A stretch of DNA of 64,000 bases from Streptococcus oralis (GCF_001578705.1 NZ_KQ969038.1:365690-429689); one strand, 5' to 3'. Counted from the first letter of the stretch, positions 30,415-40,436 are shown. Program-made: numbers and translations. The notes: a model not told the origin generated them from the letters alone.

Positions 30415-33048
30415 TTATTTAGCCTCGTACCAGGTTGCTCCTTCATTCTCATCAGCAATGAGTGGGACACTGAGCTGGATAGCTTCTTCCATGGTTTGTT
30501 TCACCAACTTTTTCATCTCTGCCAGTTCAGATTTAGGAACTTCAAGGACGATTTCATCATGCACTTGCAAGAGCATCTTGGTCTGATAGCCACCTTCAAC
30601 TAGAGCCTTGTCTAGCTGAATCATAGCAATCTTAAGAATATCTGCTGCCGATCCCTGGATAGGAGAGTTAATGGCTGTCCGCTCCGCAAAACCACGAATG
30701 TTAAAGTTGCGCGAATTGATATCTGGTAGCTCTCGACGACGCTTGAAAAGGGTCTCTACATAGCCCTTATCACGCGCCTCACGTACCACTTCTTCCATAT
30801 AGTTTTTGATTCCAGGAAAACGTTCAAAATAGGTATCAATGTAGGCTTTGGCCTTCTTGCGACTAATACCAAGATTGTTTGCCAAGCCAAAATCTGAAAT
30901 CCCGTAAACCACTCCAAAGTTGACAGCCTTGGCATTGCGACGGTCGTTTGGCGTCACATCCTCAGGTCGTTCAATTCCAAAGACACGCATGGCTGTCGAG
31001 GTATGGATATCAGCTCCCTCTTGGAAAGCCTTAATCAAGTGCTCATCTTTAGAGATATGCGCTAAGACACGCAACTCAATCTGTGAATAGTCCGAGCTAA
31101 GCAGGACACTATCCTCCCACTCTGGCACAAAAGCCTTACGAATGAGGCGGCCTTGTTCCAAACGCACAGGAATATTTTGGAGGTTTGGATCCACACTAGA
31201 CAGACGACCTGTCTGGGTCAAATCCTGCACATAGCGCGTGTGAATCTTGCCATCATATAAAATCCAATCCTGCAAGCCAAGCACGTAAGTCGATTGAATC
31301 TTAGCAATCTGACGGTAGTCTAGAATTTTCTTAACGATTGGCGCAATAGGAGCCAGACGCTCTAGCACATCCACGGCTGTTGAGTAACCTGTCTTGGTTT
31401 TCTTGGTGTATTCTAGAGGAAGGCCGAGCTTTTCAAAGAGAAGCGCGCCCAACTGTTTAGGCGAGTTGATATTAAACTCCTCACCAGCCAGCTCATAAAT
31501 CTCCTGAGTTAGCTTCTCAATGACAAGTTCATTTTCAGCCTGCATTTCAAGCAAGGTCTCTTTCTTAACCGTAATTCCAGCGATTTCCATCTTGGCAAGG
31601 ACAAAGGCCAGAGGCTGCTCCATGTCATAGAGAAGATCTAACTGTCCATGTTCACTGAGTTTTTCAAGTAAAACAGGTTCGGTCTCAACCAATACAGCAA
31701 CCTTGCGAGCCAAATGCTCCAAGAAATTCTCTCTCTCAGGGATGGCCTTCTTGACCCCCTTGCCGTAGAAGGTCTCATCATCGACCATGTAAGTTTGACC
31801 ATAAAGATTCGCAATGGTTGAAATTTCATTGTTCTCGACAGTAGAGAGAAGGTATTTGGCCAAGCGACTGTCAAAAGCTGGAGCCTGTAAATTCAAACCA
31901 AAACGATTTAAGAGGACTTTGGCTTTCTTAAAATCATACACTTTCAGAGGCGTATTTTCTAGAAAATCCTTGAAAATCGGTTCCTGCAAGAGCGCAAGTT
32001 TATCTGTAGCATAAAGTTTATCACCACAAGACCATGCAAAACCAACCAAGTCATCTGTATGGTAGTTCTCCCCAAAGAGTTCAAAATGGAAGATGGAGTC
32101 GGAACTCAGCATATCTTCCTTCACTTGGTCAACGATAGCGAAGTCCAACCTCTCAGCCACATCCGTCGACGAAACATTTAAAGCTTGCTTGAGTTGTTTG
32201 AAGCCCATCTCATCGTAGAATTTTCCGAGATTTTCCACATCTGGGCCATTATAGACCAAATCATCTAGTCCAATCTCAATTGGTGCCTGAGTCTCAATGG
32301 TCGCCAAGGTTTTAGACAAAAAGGCTTGTTCCTTGTCATGGATGAGATTTTCCTTCATCTTAGAAGCCTTCATCCCATCGATATTTTCATAAATACCCTC
32401 TAACGAACCGTGTTCTAGCAAGAGCTTGATACCCGTCTTTTCACCGATCTTAGTGACGCCAGGGATATTATCAGACTTATCCCCCATCAGGGCCTTGAGG
32501 TCTATAAACTGAGCTGGTGTGAGTCCCATCTTTTCCATAAGGTAAGCTGGTGTAAAGGCCTCAAACTCAGCCACACCTTTCTTGGAAATCTCGACCACCG
32601 TACGCTCATCCGTCAACTGGATCAAGTCCTTGTCTCCGCTAACGATTGTTACATCAAAAGATTCATTTTCAGCCAAGCGACCAAGAGTCCCGATGATATC
32701 ATCCGCTTCATACTGCGGCAACTCATAATGGCGAATTCCAAGGTGATCTAGCAACTCGCGAATGAAGGGAAATTGCTCACGAAACTCATCTGGAGTTTTC
32801 GCGCGACCACCCTTGTAGTCTGCATACATCTCTGTTCGAAAAGTCGTCTTACCAGCATCAAAGGCTACCAAAACATGACTAGGTTCAACCCGCTCTAAGA
32901 CATGATTCAACATGAGTTGAAAGCCATAGATTGCATTGGTATGAAGTCCATTAGCATTCTTAAATCGATCCAGTTGCTGATAGAGCGCGAAAAAAGCTCG
33001 AAAGGCAACAGAAGATCCATCAATCAATAATAATTTTTTCTTGTCCAT
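30415..33048 (-). CDS. polA: DNA polymerase I
   Basis: 877-residue repair and Okazaki-fragment polymerase. The N-terminal 5'-nuclease domain has LLIDGSSVAFRAFFAL and MGDKSDNIPGV. The middle 3'-5' exonuclease-like domain lacks the usual D-x-E motif (FHFELFGENYHTDD), so proofreading is probably absent, as is common in Gram-positive PolA. The polymerase domain has SSDYSQIELRVLAH (motif A), RRNAKAVNFGVVYGIS (motif B) and LLQVHDEIVLE (motif C). I start at ATG 33048 (MDKKKLLLIDG), the family start; an in-frame ATG at 33084 would add 12 residues. TATAAT lies 6 nt before the chosen ATG. Confidence 0.95.
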   Translation of the reverse strand: MDKKKLLLIDGSSVAFRAFFALYQQLDRFKNANGLHTNAIYGFQLMLNHVLERVEPSHVLVAFDAGKTTFRTEMYADYKGGRAKTPDEFREQFPFIRELLDHLGIRHYELPQYEADDIIGTLGRLAENESFDVTIVSGDKDLIQLTDERTVVEISKKGVAEFEAFTPAYLMEKMGLTPAQFIDLKALMGDKSDNIPGVTKIGEKTGIKLLLEHGSLEGIYENIDGMKASKMKENLIHDKEQAFLSKTLATIETQAPIEIGLDDLVYNGPDVENLGKFYDEMGFKQLKQALNVSSTDVAERLDFAIVDQVKEDMLSSDSIFHFELFGENYHTDDLVGFAWSCGDKLYATDKLALLQEPIFKDFLENTPLKVYDFKKAKVLLNRFGLNLQAPAFDSRLAKYLLSTVENNEISTIANLYGQTYMVDDETFYGKGVKKAIPERENFLEHLARKVAVLVETEPVLLEKLSEHGQLDLLYDMEQPLAFVLAKMEIAGITVKKETLLEMQAENELVIEKLTQEIYELAGEEFNINSPKQLGALLFEKLGLPLEYTKKTKTGYSTAVDVLERLAPIAPIVKKILDYRQIAKIQSTYVLGLQDWILYDGKIHTRYVQDLTQTGRLSSVDPNLQNIPVRLEQGRLIRKAFVPEWEDSVLLSSDYSQIELRVLAHISKDEHLIKAFQEGADIHTSTAMRVFGIERPEDVTPNDRRNAKAVNFGVVYGISDFGLANNLGISRKKAKAYIDTYFERFPGIKNYMEEVVREARDKGYVETLFKRRRELPDINSRNFNIRGFAERTAINSPIQGSAADILKIAMIQLDKALVEGGYQTKMLLQVHDEIVLEVPKSELAEMKKLVKQTMEEAIQLSVPLIADENEGATWYEAK

Positions 33049-33054
33049 ACACCC

Positions 33055-33060
33055 ATTATA
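33055..33060 (-). promoter_or_regulatory. polA -10 element close to the start codon
   Basis: TATAAT on the minus strand, with only six bases before the ATG at 33048 and no Shine-Dalgarno. The -35 is weak. Confidence 0.45.
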
Positions 33061-33132
33061 AAGGAAAGCGAGGAAAAATACCATCGGAAAGAATAGGCAA
33101 ATGGTCGTGAAGTCCTCTTTTTTATATTCTTT

Positions 33133-34242
33133 CTAGATTCTAGCTCCGTTACTATCTACTCGATAGCCATCCACAGTGGTATTCACTGCTAAAGCCCCTG
33201 AAGCATTGACGTAGTAATACTTTCCTCCTACTTGGAACCACTGACTAGACTTCATAGCCCCTGAACTCTCCAAATAATACCATGTCCCGTCTTCCTTGAG
33301 CCATCCTGTCTGCATCTCCCCCGATGCCTTTAGGTAGTACCAATGCGAATTATCCTTTACCCAACCTGTTGACATGGTCCCATTGTCTTTAAAGTAATAC
33401 CAACTGCCATTTATTTTCTTCCAACCAGTTGCGAGTTTCCCGTTCTCAAGGTAATTCCAAATACCGTTTTGCTTCTTCCAACCATTCTCCAGCGATTCTG
33501 TTTCCGTATGCTGGACGTATCTTCTCGTTCCACTATAGGATAGGTAGCTGAGCCATTTATAACCGTCCTTTTCTACGATTTGGTCATAGCTAACATTTTC
33601 ACCAGGATAGTAGTAGTCAATAACTTGTGCTGTACTTGACGGCTGGTTTCGAATGGCAGACTTTTGAGTAAACGTATGAGTCCCACTAGACGCCAACCCT
33701 GATCCTATAGGACTTCCAGTTCTACCATCATTCCCTACCAAGTCCTTAAAATGGATAAAGCCTGTCATAGAGCTAGCTTTTACGCTTCGACGATTATATT
33801 TCTCCCTAACACCATAATTATACTCTTCGATCTCAATCGTATCCCCTGATACATTTGATACCCAGGCCACATGCCCGTAGTAACCTTCTGTAGACCAAGC
33901 AATAGATCCAACTTCTGGCTTGCTATCAACACGGTATCCTTCTCGCCTTGCCCGATGCCCCCATTCATTTGCATTTCCATAAGCAGGCGGAATCTCAAAG
34001 CCATTTACACTACTCAAACGAAAGGCCGCGAAAGACGTACACTGGCGAGAATACATTCGCCAGTGGTCGATTTCCACACTGCCATTTTTGTAGTGAAGCG
34101 GATAGTCATCACCACGTGCTACACTATCAGCCTGAACCGATTCCCCACCAAACAAAAAAGTGCTTGTAACAAACAATGTAACCAGCCCCACACCCAACTG
34201 AGTATATCTACTCTTCTTAACTCCTAATTTTAAAAACGTCAT
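33133..34242 (-). CDS. cbpD: Choline-binding murein hydrolase CbpD
   Basis: 369-residue secreted lytic enzyme used in competence fratricide. It has a signal peptide to about residue 39 and a CHAP amidase/endopeptidase domain (about 50-170) with catalytic Cys68 (RQCTSF) and His124 (YGHVAWV). One SH3b domain follows (about 187-250), then about four choline-binding repeats of the GWxxxxGxWYYL type (about 250-369). Pneumococcal CbpD has two SH3b domains, so this is a shorter form. It lies behind a ComX-type box. The immunity determinant is not next to it. Confidence 0.93.
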   Translation of the reverse strand: MTFLKLGVKKSRYTQLGVGLVTLFVTSTFLFGGESVQADSVARGDDYPLHYKNGSVEIDHWRMYSRQCTSFAAFRLSSVNGFEIPPAYGNANEWGHRARREGYRVDSKPEVGSIAWSTEGYYGHVAWVSNVSGDTIEIEEYNYGVREKYNRRSVKASSMTGFIHFKDLVGNDGRTGSPIGSGLASSGTHTFTQKSAIRNQPSSTAQVIDYYYPGENVSYDQIVEKDGYKWLSYLSYSGTRRYVQHTETESLENGWKKQNGIWNYLENGKLATGWKKINGSWYYFKDNGTMSTGWVKDNSHWYYLKASGEMQTGWLKEDGTWYYLESSGAMKSSQWFQVGGKYYYVNASGALAVNTTVDGYRVDSNGARI

Positions 34243-34249
34243 TCATTCT

Positions 34250-34282
34250 CCTTAATAATATAAATTTCCGAGGTTACCCTCG
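34250..34282 (-). other. cbpD leader: small hairpin and ribosome site
   Basis: In the 47-nt leader, CGAGG-GTAA-CCTCG (34269-34282) forms a 5-bp stem with a GNRA tetraloop, followed by AAGGAG before the ATG. Confidence 0.55.
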
Positions 34283-34289
34283 TTTATAC

Positions 34290-34297
34290 TATTCGAA
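34290..34297 (-). promoter_or_regulatory. ComX (SigX) cin-box of cbpD
   Basis: TTCGAATA on the minus strand, one base from the cin-box TACGAATA, preceded by a T-rich tract. It lies 47 nt before the start codon and fits the known late-competence expression of cbpD. Confidence 0.8.
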
Positions 34298-34303
34298 AGA
34301 AAA

Positions 34304-34328
34304 AGAAAAAAGTGAGCAAAGCTCACTT
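34304..34328 (-). terminator. veg/dnaB unit terminator
   Basis: AAGTGAGC-TTT-GCTCACTT hairpin, then a long T/C-rich run on the minus strand that leads straight into the cbpD cin-box. Confidence 0.85.
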
Positions 34329-34341
34329 CATTTTAGGATTC

Positions 34342-34608
34342 TTAGTCTAGATAGCGAATCAAATTCTTTTCTGTTAAGATATCTGAGTAGGTGAAGGATT
34401 CAACATAGACATTGGCTTGTTTGTCTCCCTCAACATCCCCAAATTCAACGATAAATAAAGATGGATAAACCTCAATTAACTTACCCAGTCTGTTTTTTTG
34501 GCGCTTACGGCCATTTTCCAAAGTCATTTCAACGACTTGTCCCTCATGCGCCTTAATCTCTTCTTTGATTTTTTTCATCTTGGCTACATCTGTAAATGCA
34601 TCTGACAT
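34342..34608 (-). CDS. veg: Veg family protein
   Basis: 88-residue Veg protein (short SH3-like barrel; core GQVVEMTLENGRKRQKNRLGKLIEVYPSLF). In Bacillus, Veg stimulates biofilm genes; its role in streptococci is unclear. It starts one base after the dnaB stop, so they form one unit, and it is followed by a terminator. Confidence 0.88.
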   Translation of the reverse strand: MSDAFTDVAKMKKIKEEIKAHEGQVVEMTLENGRKRQKNRLGKLIEVYPSLFIVEFGDVEGDKQANVYVESFTYSDILTEKNLIRYLD

Positions 34609-34609
34609 C

Positions 34610-35962
34610 TTATGCCTCCCTCTTTGAGATACTTGAAAATTTATTGTATTCTTTTTGGAAAATCAATTCCACCGTTCCACGAGCCCCACTACGGTTTTTC
34701 TCGATGATAACCTCTACCTTGTTATTTGGAATTTCTTCCTCTTCTTCACCCGCACGATCGTAGTAGTCGTCACGGTATAGAAAGGCTACGATATCCGCAT
34801 CCTGCTCGATAGAACCCGATTCACGAATATCAGACAAGACTGGTCTCTTATCCTGACGCTGTTCCACTCCACGAGATAACTGACTAAGAGCAATGACTGG
34901 AACTTTCAATTCCTTAGCAAGAATTTTCAACTGACGAGAAATTTCAGAAACTTCTTGTTGGCGGTTCTCACGACCAGTCCCTGTGATAAGCTGTAGGTAG
35001 TCGATCAAAATCAAGCCTAGATTGCCTGTTTCTTGAGCCAGTTTGCGTGAGCGCGAACGAATTTCCGTGATTCGAATTCCTGGTGTGTCATCGATATAAA
35101 TGCTCGCATTGGCTAGATTCCCTTGAGCAATGGTATACTTTTGCCATTCTTCATCGGTCAATTGACCCGTACGGATAGAATGGGACTCCACCAAGCCTTC
35201 GGCCGCCAACATACGGTCTACTAGACTTTCCGCACCCATTTCCAGTGAAAAGATAGCTACCGTCTTGTCCAACTTAGTCCCAATGTTCTGAGCAATGTTC
35301 AAGGCAAAGGCTGTTTTACCGACCGCAGGACGAGCTGCGATAATAATCAGTTCCTCCTCATGGAGACCTGTCGTCATATGATCCAAATCACGGTAGCCCG
35401 TTGCAATACCAGTGATATCCGTTGTTTGTTGTGACCGAACTTCTAGGTTCCCAAAGTTGATATTTAAAATATCACGGATATTCTTGAAACCACTACGATT
35501 GGCGTTTTCACTAACATCAATGAGCCCCTTTTCAGCTTGAGCGATGATTTCATCTACAGGCTTAGAAGCTTCATAGGCTTGGTTGACAGAGTCTGTCAAC
35601 TTGGAAATCAAGCGACGTAGCATAGCCTTTTCAGCTACGATTTTAGCATAATACTCCGCGTTGGCTGAAGTTGGTACAGAGTTAACAATTTCGACAAGGT
35701 AAGACAAGCCACCAATATTTTGGAGATCCCCTTGGCTATCCAAAATTGTCCGAACCGTCGTCGCATCAATCGCTTCTCCACGATCCGACAAATCTACCAT
35801 CGCTTTGAAAATCAACCGATGAGCATACTTAAAGAAGTCTCGAGAATCAATGTATTCTCGGACAAAAACGAGCTTGCTCTCATCTATAAAAATAGCCCCC
35901 AAAACAGATTGTTCGGCCAAAATATCCTGAGGTTGAACTCGCAGTTCCTCTACTTCTGCCAT
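34610..35962 (-). CDS. dnaB: Replicative DNA helicase (DnaB family, also named DnaC in Firmicutes)
   Basis: 450-residue hexameric 5'-3' helicase of the replication fork. It has an N-terminal dimerization domain (LAEQSVLGAIFIDE) and a RecA-like domain with Walker A ARPAVGKTAFALNIA (about 210) and Walker B LILIDYLQLI. A C-terminal KNRSGARGT box completes the SF4 set. It follows rplI by 43 nt, within the common rplI-dnaB arrangement. Confidence 0.97.
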   Translation of the reverse strand: MAEVEELRVQPQDILAEQSVLGAIFIDESKLVFVREYIDSRDFFKYAHRLIFKAMVDLSDRGEAIDATTVRTILDSQGDLQNIGGLSYLVEIVNSVPTSANAEYYAKIVAEKAMLRRLISKLTDSVNQAYEASKPVDEIIAQAEKGLIDVSENANRSGFKNIRDILNINFGNLEVRSQQTTDITGIATGYRDLDHMTTGLHEEELIIIAARPAVGKTAFALNIAQNIGTKLDKTVAIFSLEMGAESLVDRMLAAEGLVESHSIRTGQLTDEEWQKYTIAQGNLANASIYIDDTPGIRITEIRSRSRKLAQETGNLGLILIDYLQLITGTGRENRQQEVSEISRQLKILAKELKVPVIALSQLSRGVEQRQDKRPVLSDIRESGSIEQDADIVAFLYRDDYYDRAGEEEEEIPNNKVEVIIEKNRSGARGTVELIFQKEYNKFSSISKREA

Positions 35963-36005
35963 CCGACTTTCCTTCCTTTTACAATCTTGTCAAGAAGTTG
36001 TAAAC

Positions 36006-36458
36006 TTACCCTTCTTTTACACGAAGATTGATGACACTTGTAACATCTTGGTAGATTTTCACTGGTACATCAATCAAACCTACTGCTCGAATTGGTGCCT
36101 TTACTTGAATATGACGCTTGTCAATATTAATTCCAAATTGCTTTTGCAGTTCTTCTGCAATCTTCTTATTGGTGATTGAGCCAAAGGTACGGCCATCTGG
36201 TCCAACCTTTTCAACAAACTCTACAACAGTTTCTTCTGCTTCAAGCTTGGCTTTGATTGCTCTTGCCTCTGCTAACATCTCTGCATGAGCCTTTTCTTCT
36301 GATTTTTGTTTTCCACGCAATTCACCGATTGCCTGAGCAGTCGCTTCCTTAGCCAAATTCTTTTTAATCAGGAAGTTTTGAGCGTAGCCAGTTGGCACTT
36401 CCTTGATTTCGCCTTTTTTCCCTTTTCCTTTGACATCTGCTAAAAAGATTACTTTCAT
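36006..36458 (-). CDS. rplI: 50S ribosomal protein L9
   Basis: 150 residues with the L9 N-terminal signature ([21 protein letters not shown]), a long connecting helix and a C-terminal rRNA-binding domain. Its start overlaps the end of gdpP by 4 nt, and it lies upstream of dnaB. Confidence 0.98.
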   Translation of the reverse strand: MKVIFLADVKGKGKKGEIKEVPTGYAQNFLIKKNLAKEATAQAIGELRGKQKSEEKAHAEMLAEARAIKAKLEAEETVVEFVEKVGPDGRTFGSITNKKIAEELQKQFGINIDKRHIQVKAPIRAVGLIDVPVKIYQDVTSVINLRVKEG

Positions 36459-38428
36459 TCTTCTTTCTCCTTTTCCTTTAGTTCATCTAAGACAAGTTGA
36501 GTCAATTTGTCTCCAACTTCTGACAGACCCATATTCTCGATTTGTGCAGCAGCTAGATTAAAGTGACCACCACCGCCCAGTTCTTCCATAATCCGTTGCA
36601 CATTGATTTTACTACGGCTTCGAGCCGAGATTGAGATAAATCCTTGTGTATTTTTTGCTAGAACGAAACTAGCCTCAATACCGGACATAGCCAGCATAGC
36701 ATCGGCAGCCTTACTGATAACAACGGTGTCATAAGTGGTTGAGTCCTTAGCTTGAGCAATTAAGACATCTGAACCCAACTTACGACCTTGTAAAATGAGT
36801 TCATTTACCTCACGGTACTCTTCAAAATCTGTCGCAGCAATCTCCTGGATGGCAATACTATCGCTTCCACGTGTTCTGAGGTAGCTAGCTACATCAAAGG
36901 TTCGACTCGTTACTCGAGATGTGAAATTCTTGGTATCCAGCATCATACCAGCCATCAAAACACTAGCCTGCATACGACTCAAACGATTCTTCTTAGAATT
37001 TTGGAACTGAATCAACTCTGTGACCAACTCACTCGCACTACTTGCTCCACTTTCGATATAGGTGATGACTGCATTCTCAGGGAAATCCTGATCACGTCTA
37101 TGATGGTCAATAACAATAGTTTGAGTGAACAAATCATAAAAATCTTTTGACAAGGTTAAAGCCGTCTTGGAATGATCCACCAGAATCAATAGTGAACGGT
37201 TTGTAACTAGCCTCATCGCTTCTGTAAGAGATAAGAGTTTCGTGACATCTTCTTTCTTTAAGAACTGGATAGCACGTTCGATATCTGCTGACATCTGGTC
37301 TGCATCATAGACAGCATAACTGTTCTCAATAATATTATTTGCAAACAACTGCATGCCAACCGCAGACCCCAAGGCATCCATATCCAGATTCTTATGACCA
37401 ACTACAAATACCTGATCCACACTGCGAATCTTATCTGAAATAGCTGTCATCATGGCTCTGGTACGTGTTCTTGTTCTCTTAACAGAGGCTGCGGAACCAC
37501 CACCAAAGTAGACTGGGTTCTTGGTTTCATCATTTTCCTTGACAACTACTTGGTCCCCACCACGAACCTCAGCTAGGTTTAAGTTCCTTAGAGCAACTTT
37601 CCCTATCTCATCATGATTTCCATCACCATAAGAAAAGCCCATGCTCAAGGTCAATGGCAGCTGTCTCTGTTTTGCCTCCTCACGAAAGGCATCAATCACA
37701 GAGAATTTATCATTCATCAAGCCCTCTAGAACTGTGTAATCAGTAAATAAATAAAAGCGGTCCATCCCCACACGCCGAGAAAACATAGCATACTTACTAG
37801 CAAATTCTGAAACAAAATTTGCCACAAAACTATTGATATGACTAATATCGGAGTCAGAGGTTGCATCTTCTAGATCATCGTAGTTGTCTACCGAGACAAC
37901 CCCAATCACTGGTCGACTGGTTACCAATTCGACAGTTGCTTCGTATTCCCCTGAAACGTCAAAAAAATACAGGACACCCGAAACCTTGTCCAGATGAACG
38001 GCATAGCGTGTTTCCCCTAAGGTAGCATACGAACCAGGATTCCCAACAGAAGCTTTGATAATGGTTTGAATCAAGTCAACATCAATTTCGCCTTCTTCAG
38101 TCGTCAAAATCAACTCAGCATAAGGATTAAACCATTCGACTTCGCCACTAGATAAGTCTAATTTCAGAACACCAACTGGCATTTGATCGAGCAACGTGTT
38201 CAAGCTATCTTCCGCTTGATGGTTTACGTATTGGATTTGTTCAATTTCGCTTTTTTCATACTGTTTTTTTTGCCAGATGAATAAAAGCAGATAAAGAAGT
38301 ACAAATAAAAACAAGGCACTGATTGTTACAACATTATTTTGTGAAAAAATAATCAGCATTGTTAAGGTTCCGAAAGTTGCAATCCCTAGTAGAACCGCAG
38401 AAATCGGGGTTAAATTATTTTTTTTCAT
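36455..38428 (-). CDS. gdpP: c-di-AMP phosphodiesterase GdpP
   Basis: 657-residue membrane enzyme that hydrolyses c-di-AMP. It has two N-terminal membrane segments (about 8-50), a PAS domain and a degenerate GGDEF domain. The DHH-DHHA1 catalytic module has [24 protein letters not shown] and [12 protein letters not shown] start at ATG 38428, which has AAGAGG at the right distance; the upstream ATG at 38446 is almost inside the -10. It overlaps rplI by 4 nt. c-di-AMP controls potassium and osmotic balance and beta-lactam tolerance. Confidence 0.95.
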   Translation of the reverse strand: MKKNNLTPISAVLLGIATFGTLTMLIIFSQNNVVTISALFLFVLLYLLLFIWQKKQYEKSEIEQIQYVNHQAEDSLNTLLDQMPVGVLKLDLSSGEVEWFNPYAELILTTEEGEIDVDLIQTIIKASVGNPGSYATLGETRYAVHLDKVSGVLYFFDVSGEYEATVELVTSRPVIGVVSVDNYDDLEDATSDSDISHINSFVANFVSEFASKYAMFSRRVGMDRFYLFTDYTVLEGLMNDKFSVIDAFREEAKQRQLPLTLSMGFSYGDGNHDEIGKVALRNLNLAEVRGGDQVVVKENDETKNPVYFGGGSAASVKRTRTRTRAMMTAISDKIRSVDQVFVVGHKNLDMDALGSAVGMQLFANNIIENSYAVYDADQMSADIERAIQFLKKEDVTKLLSLTEAMRLVTNRSLLILVDHSKTALTLSKDFYDLFTQTIVIDHHRRDQDFPENAVITYIESGASSASELVTELIQFQNSKKNRLSRMQASVLMAGMMLDTKNFTSRVTSRTFDVASYLRTRGSDSIAIQEIAATDFEEYREVNELILQGRKLGSDVLIAQAKDSTTYDTVVISKAADAMLAMSGIEASFVLAKNTQGFISISARSRSKINVQRIMEELGGGGHFNLAAAQIENMGLSEVGDKLTQLVLDELKEKEKEE

Positions 38429-38447
38429 TCTAAACCTCTTGCGCATT

Positions 38448-38456
38448 ATTATATCA
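38448..38456 (-). promoter_or_regulatory. gdpP extended -10
   Basis: TGATATAAT on the minus strand (hexamer 38448-38453), 19 nt before the chosen ATG. The -35 region is poor, as expected for an extended -10. Confidence 0.7.
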
Positions 38457-38580
38457 CAAATGCCCTTAAAAAGCGACCTTTAAAAAGTGGTAAGCCTCCT
38501 TTTCCTTATTGATTTTTTTATGGTTTTAATGCAAAAAGGAGAATAAGCTCATTATCCTCCTGCACTAAGATTACTACCAT

Positions 38581-39759
38581 CTAACGTTCAACGATGAGAG
38601 CTGTTCCCATCCCTCCCCCGATACAGAGAGTTGCTAAACCAGTTTTGGCATCACGTTTCATCATCTCATGTACCAGAGTCACTAGGATACGGCAGCCTGA
38701 AGCTCCAATTGGGTGACCAAGAGCAATCGCACCACCATTGACATTGACAATATCTGTGTTAAATCCAAGTGTTTTCCCAACCGCACAAGCCTGAGCAGCA
38801 AAGGCTTCATTTGACTCGATCAAGTCAAGATCATCAACTGTCAAATTGCCTTTTTCAAGAGCTTTGCGAGTCGCATAAATCGGTCCACATCCCATCATCC
38901 TAGGATCCAAACCTACACTTGCATACGAACGAATGCGAGCAATCACTGGAAGTCCTAATTCTTCAGCTTTTTCAGCACTCATGACCAAGACAGCTGCTGC
39001 CCCGTCATTGATACCTGAAGCATTTCCCGCTGTGACAGAACCGTCTTTTTTGAAAACAGGACCTAGCTTAGATAAACTCTCCAAGCTAGCATCTTTCCTA
39101 GGAAATTCATCTGTATCAAAGACGATAGGATAACCTTTGCGTTGAGGAATGACCACCGAAACAATCTCTTCCTTAAAGCGTCCAGATTCTATAGCCGCTA
39201 CTGCTCGTTTTTGTGATTCCAAAGCAAGAGCATCTTGTTCATCCCGGCTAATACCATATTCTTCAGCCACATTCTCAGCTGTAATCCCCATATGGTATTC
39301 GTTAAAAGCATCAGACAAACCGTCCTTAATCATGGTGTCTACCACTTTCGAATCGCCCATACGGCCACCCCAACGGAAGCTTGGCAAAACATATGGTGCC
39401 TGACTCATGTTTTCTGCGCCACCAGCTACGATAATATCTGCATCGCCACACTGAATCGCTTGAGCAGCCAACTGCACTGCCTTCAACCCAGAACCACAAA
39501 CCTTATTAATAGTAAAGGCTGGTGTAAATTCAGGAAGTCCCGCATGAATACTCATTTGACGAGCTACGTTTTGCCCTAAACCTGCGCCTAGGACATTCCC
39601 CATAATCACTTCGTCTACCTGCTCTGGTTTAATATTCGCTTTTTCCAAAGCACTCTTAATGACCAAAGATCCCAAATCAACAGCAGAAACATTCTTCAAA
39701 CTTCCTCCAAAGGAGCCTATTGGAGTTCGCACTGCTGAAACAATCACTACGTCTTTCAT
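38581..39759 (-). CDS. Acetyl-CoA acetyltransferase (thiolase)
   Basis: 392-residue thiolase II type enzyme joining two acetyl-CoA to acetoacetyl-CoA, which can feed the mevalonate route to isoprenoids. The acyl-binding Cys88 lies in [11 protein letters not shown], His349 in [11 protein letters not shown], and the second catalytic Cys379 in [10 protein letters not shown] start at ATG 39759 because GGAGG lies 5 nt upstream; an in-frame ATG at 39771 lacks a site. It is a single gene between hpf and gdpP. As I recall the pneumococcal order, this gene is absent there, so it may be lineage-specific. Confidence 0.93.
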   Translation of the reverse strand: MKDVVIVSAVRTPIGSFGGSLKNVSAVDLGSLVIKSALEKANIKPEQVDEVIMGNVLGAGLGQNVARQMSIHAGLPEFTPAFTINKVCGSGLKAVQLAAQAIQCGDADIIVAGGAENMSQAPYVLPSFRWGGRMGDSKVVDTMIKDGLSDAFNEYHMGITAENVAEEYGISRDEQDALALESQKRAVAAIESGRFKEEIVSVVIPQRKGYPIVFDTDEFPRKDASLESLSKLGPVFKKDGSVTAGNASGINDGAAAVLVMSAEKAEELGLPVIARIRSYASVGLDPRMMGCGPIYATRKALEKGNLTVDDLDLIESNEAFAAQACAVGKTLGFNTDIVNVNGGAIALGHPIGASGCRILVTLVHEMMKRDAKTGLATLCIGGGMGTALIVER

Positions 39760-39797
39760 AACTACCTCCATTTATACCTTGTATAATGATGCAATAC

Positions 39798-39829
39798 AAA
39801 AGTGGTTTACAATTGTGTAAACCACTTTT
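39798..39829 (-). terminator. Perfect 14-bp palindrome between hpf and thiolase
   Basis: AAAAGTGGTTTACA / TGTAAACCACTTTT with a four-base loop, then TTTTGTATT on the minus strand. It most likely terminates hpf; it could also act as an operator for the thiolase gene. Confidence 0.75.
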
Positions 39830-39846
39830 ACATAGTCGTCAAGATT

Positions 39847-40395
39847 TTATGATTCCTTAACTTCTAGCAAACCAACTTCACCATCTTCGCGGCGATACAA
39901 AACATTTGTTGTTTGATCTTCGACATCAACATAGATAAAGAAATCATGCCCCAACAAGTCCATTTGAAGAAGAGCTTCTTCCAAATCCATTGGTTTTAAA
40001 TCAATTTGTTTTGAACGAACCACTTTTGGCTGCACAACATTTGCATCTTCAACTAGAGCATCTGTAAAGAGTTGGCTTGTTGCAACCTTATTTTTATTCT
40101 TGCGTTCGATTTTTGTTTTATTTTTTCGAATCTGGCGTTCAATTTTATCTGTTACAAGATCGATAGAACCATACATATCTTGAGAAATATCTTCTGCACG
40201 AAGGGTAATTGATCCAAGTGGAATCGTCACTTCAACTTTTGCTGTTTTTTCACGGTAAACTTTCAAGTTGACACGTGCATCCAACTCTTGTTCAGGTTGA
40301 AAATATTTTTCGATCTTTTCGAGTTTAGAAACTACATAATTGCGAATTGCTTCTGTTACTTCTAGGTTTTCACCACGGATACTATATTTAATCAT
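39847..40395 (-). CDS. hpf: Long ribosome hibernation promoting factor HPF
   Basis: 182-residue long-form HPF (RaiA/YfiA family). The N-terminal domain (about 1-105; IKYSIRGENLEVTEAIRNYV) binds in the 30S decoding region. The C-terminal domain (about 125-182; KPMDLEEALLQMDLLGHDFFIYVD) dimerizes to make 100S ribosomes in stationary phase. It lies 78 nt after comFC with no clear terminator between, and has its own promoter with a cre-like site. Confidence 0.95.
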   Translation of the reverse strand: MIKYSIRGENLEVTEAIRNYVVSKLEKIEKYFQPEQELDARVNLKVYREKTAKVEVTIPLGSITLRAEDISQDMYGSIDLVTDKIERQIRKNKTKIERKNKNKVATSQLFTDALVEDANVVQPKVVRSKQIDLKPMDLEEALLQMDLLGHDFFIYVDVEDQTTNVLYRREDGEVGLLEVKES

Positions 40396-40436
40396 ATAAG
40401 TACCTTCTTTCTAAACATTTTTATTTTTCTAACTAT

